The notes under the pieces are model-generated. The model did no database searches and was not told where the DNA came from. It worked only from the letters and a program-made list of their open reading frames with translations. The position numbers and the translations under genes are program-made. Of a DNA stretch of 6,451 nt, positions 6,365-6,451 are shown piece by piece. Numbering within the stretch: the stretch's first letter is position 1; every line of letters starts with the position of its first letter. The DNA is from Candidatus Hodarchaeota archaeon (GTDB lineage: Archaea > Asgardarchaeota > Heimdallarchaeia > Hodarchaeales > Hodarchaeaceae): the NCBI GenBank assembly GCA_016840305.1, contig JAEOSP010000633.1:1-6451 (forward strand). The letters run 5' to 3'.

Positions 6365-6451
6365 CTATTCACGAATTCGCTCTTTCATAGAGAAAGGAAT
6401 ATCCCCATATTCTTGAGTTAAGAGTCGGGTAAATCTTATTTTGTATTTCCC
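6365..6451 (-). CDS. C-terminal end of an unidentified gene (partial)
   Basis: A minus-strand frame is open from the window edge to TAG at 6365-6367 and gives 28 residues including YKIRFTRLLTQEYGDIPFS and ending KERIRE. The composition is protein-like, and the stop falls ten bases before ATG 6354 of the membrane protein, the spacing expected within an operon, with the next gene's ribosome site overlapping the stop. A second minus-strand frame is also open here (ending TGA at 6369-6371), so the frame choice is not certain. Too little is visible for a function. Confidence 0.4.
   Translation of the reverse strand, partial: GKYKIRFTRLLTQEYGDIPFSMKERIRE

Noticed and set aside
5671..6372. GTG 6372 as the membrane protein start
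   Set aside because: No good ribosome site precedes it, it would overlap the likely upstream gene, and ATG 6354 has an AGGGA site at suitable distance.
113..6378. Repeated GAATTC words (113, 1557, 1730, 2366, 2636, 2683, 6373)
   Set aside because: Seven copies is somewhat above chance for AT-rich DNA, but spacing and flanks are irregular and several lie in coding codons, so I see no functional repeat.

Overview
The window is a 6.45 kb AT-rich stretch with compact gene spacing and Shine-Dalgarno-like leaders. The gene at 1580-2617 encodes an Arf/Sar-type small GTPase with an extra C-terminal alpha/beta domain resembling the roadblock/longin (profilin-like) class. Free-standing eukaryotic-style GTPases with such extensions are a hallmark of Asgard archaea (Loki-, Heimdall- and related lineages), so an Asgard archaeon is the best guess. 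This is inferred from protein character; no rRNA or other taxonomic marker is present.

Plus strand. An unassigned leader (1-134) precedes a 412-residue MFS transporter of the fosmidomycin-resistance-like type (135-1373). About 200 bases follow, holding a perfect 11-bp inverted repeat just after the transporter stop and a confusing stretch of overlapping open frames. The GTPase comes next. Its first in-frame ATG (1757) lies downstream of the P-loop. The complete G1 motif is read only by extending the frame upstream, where the best start is an ATT at 1580 with a GGTGA ribosome-binding site six bases before it.

Minus strand. A probable operon is transcribed right to left: the tail of an unidentified gene (ending 6365), a two-helix membrane protein with a beta-rich outer domain (5671-6354), a class-III PLP aminotransferase-fold enzyme (4251-5624) and an FGGY-family carbohydrate kinase related to xylulokinases (2632-4224). 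The gaps are 10, 46 and 26 bases. The kinase converges on the GTPase with a 14-base gap.

The likely biology of the minus-strand set is catabolism or remodelling of a polyol, ketose or amino-sugar-like compound: the kinase phosphorylates it, and the PLP enzyme transaminates it, or possibly removes phosphate and ammonia as in the phospho-lyase branch of class III. Substitutions around both active sites leave the substrates open. The main points worth checking are the GTPase N-terminus, its C-terminal domain, and the kinase/PLP-enzyme pairing. No CRISPR array, tRNA, rRNA or insertion sequence was recognised.
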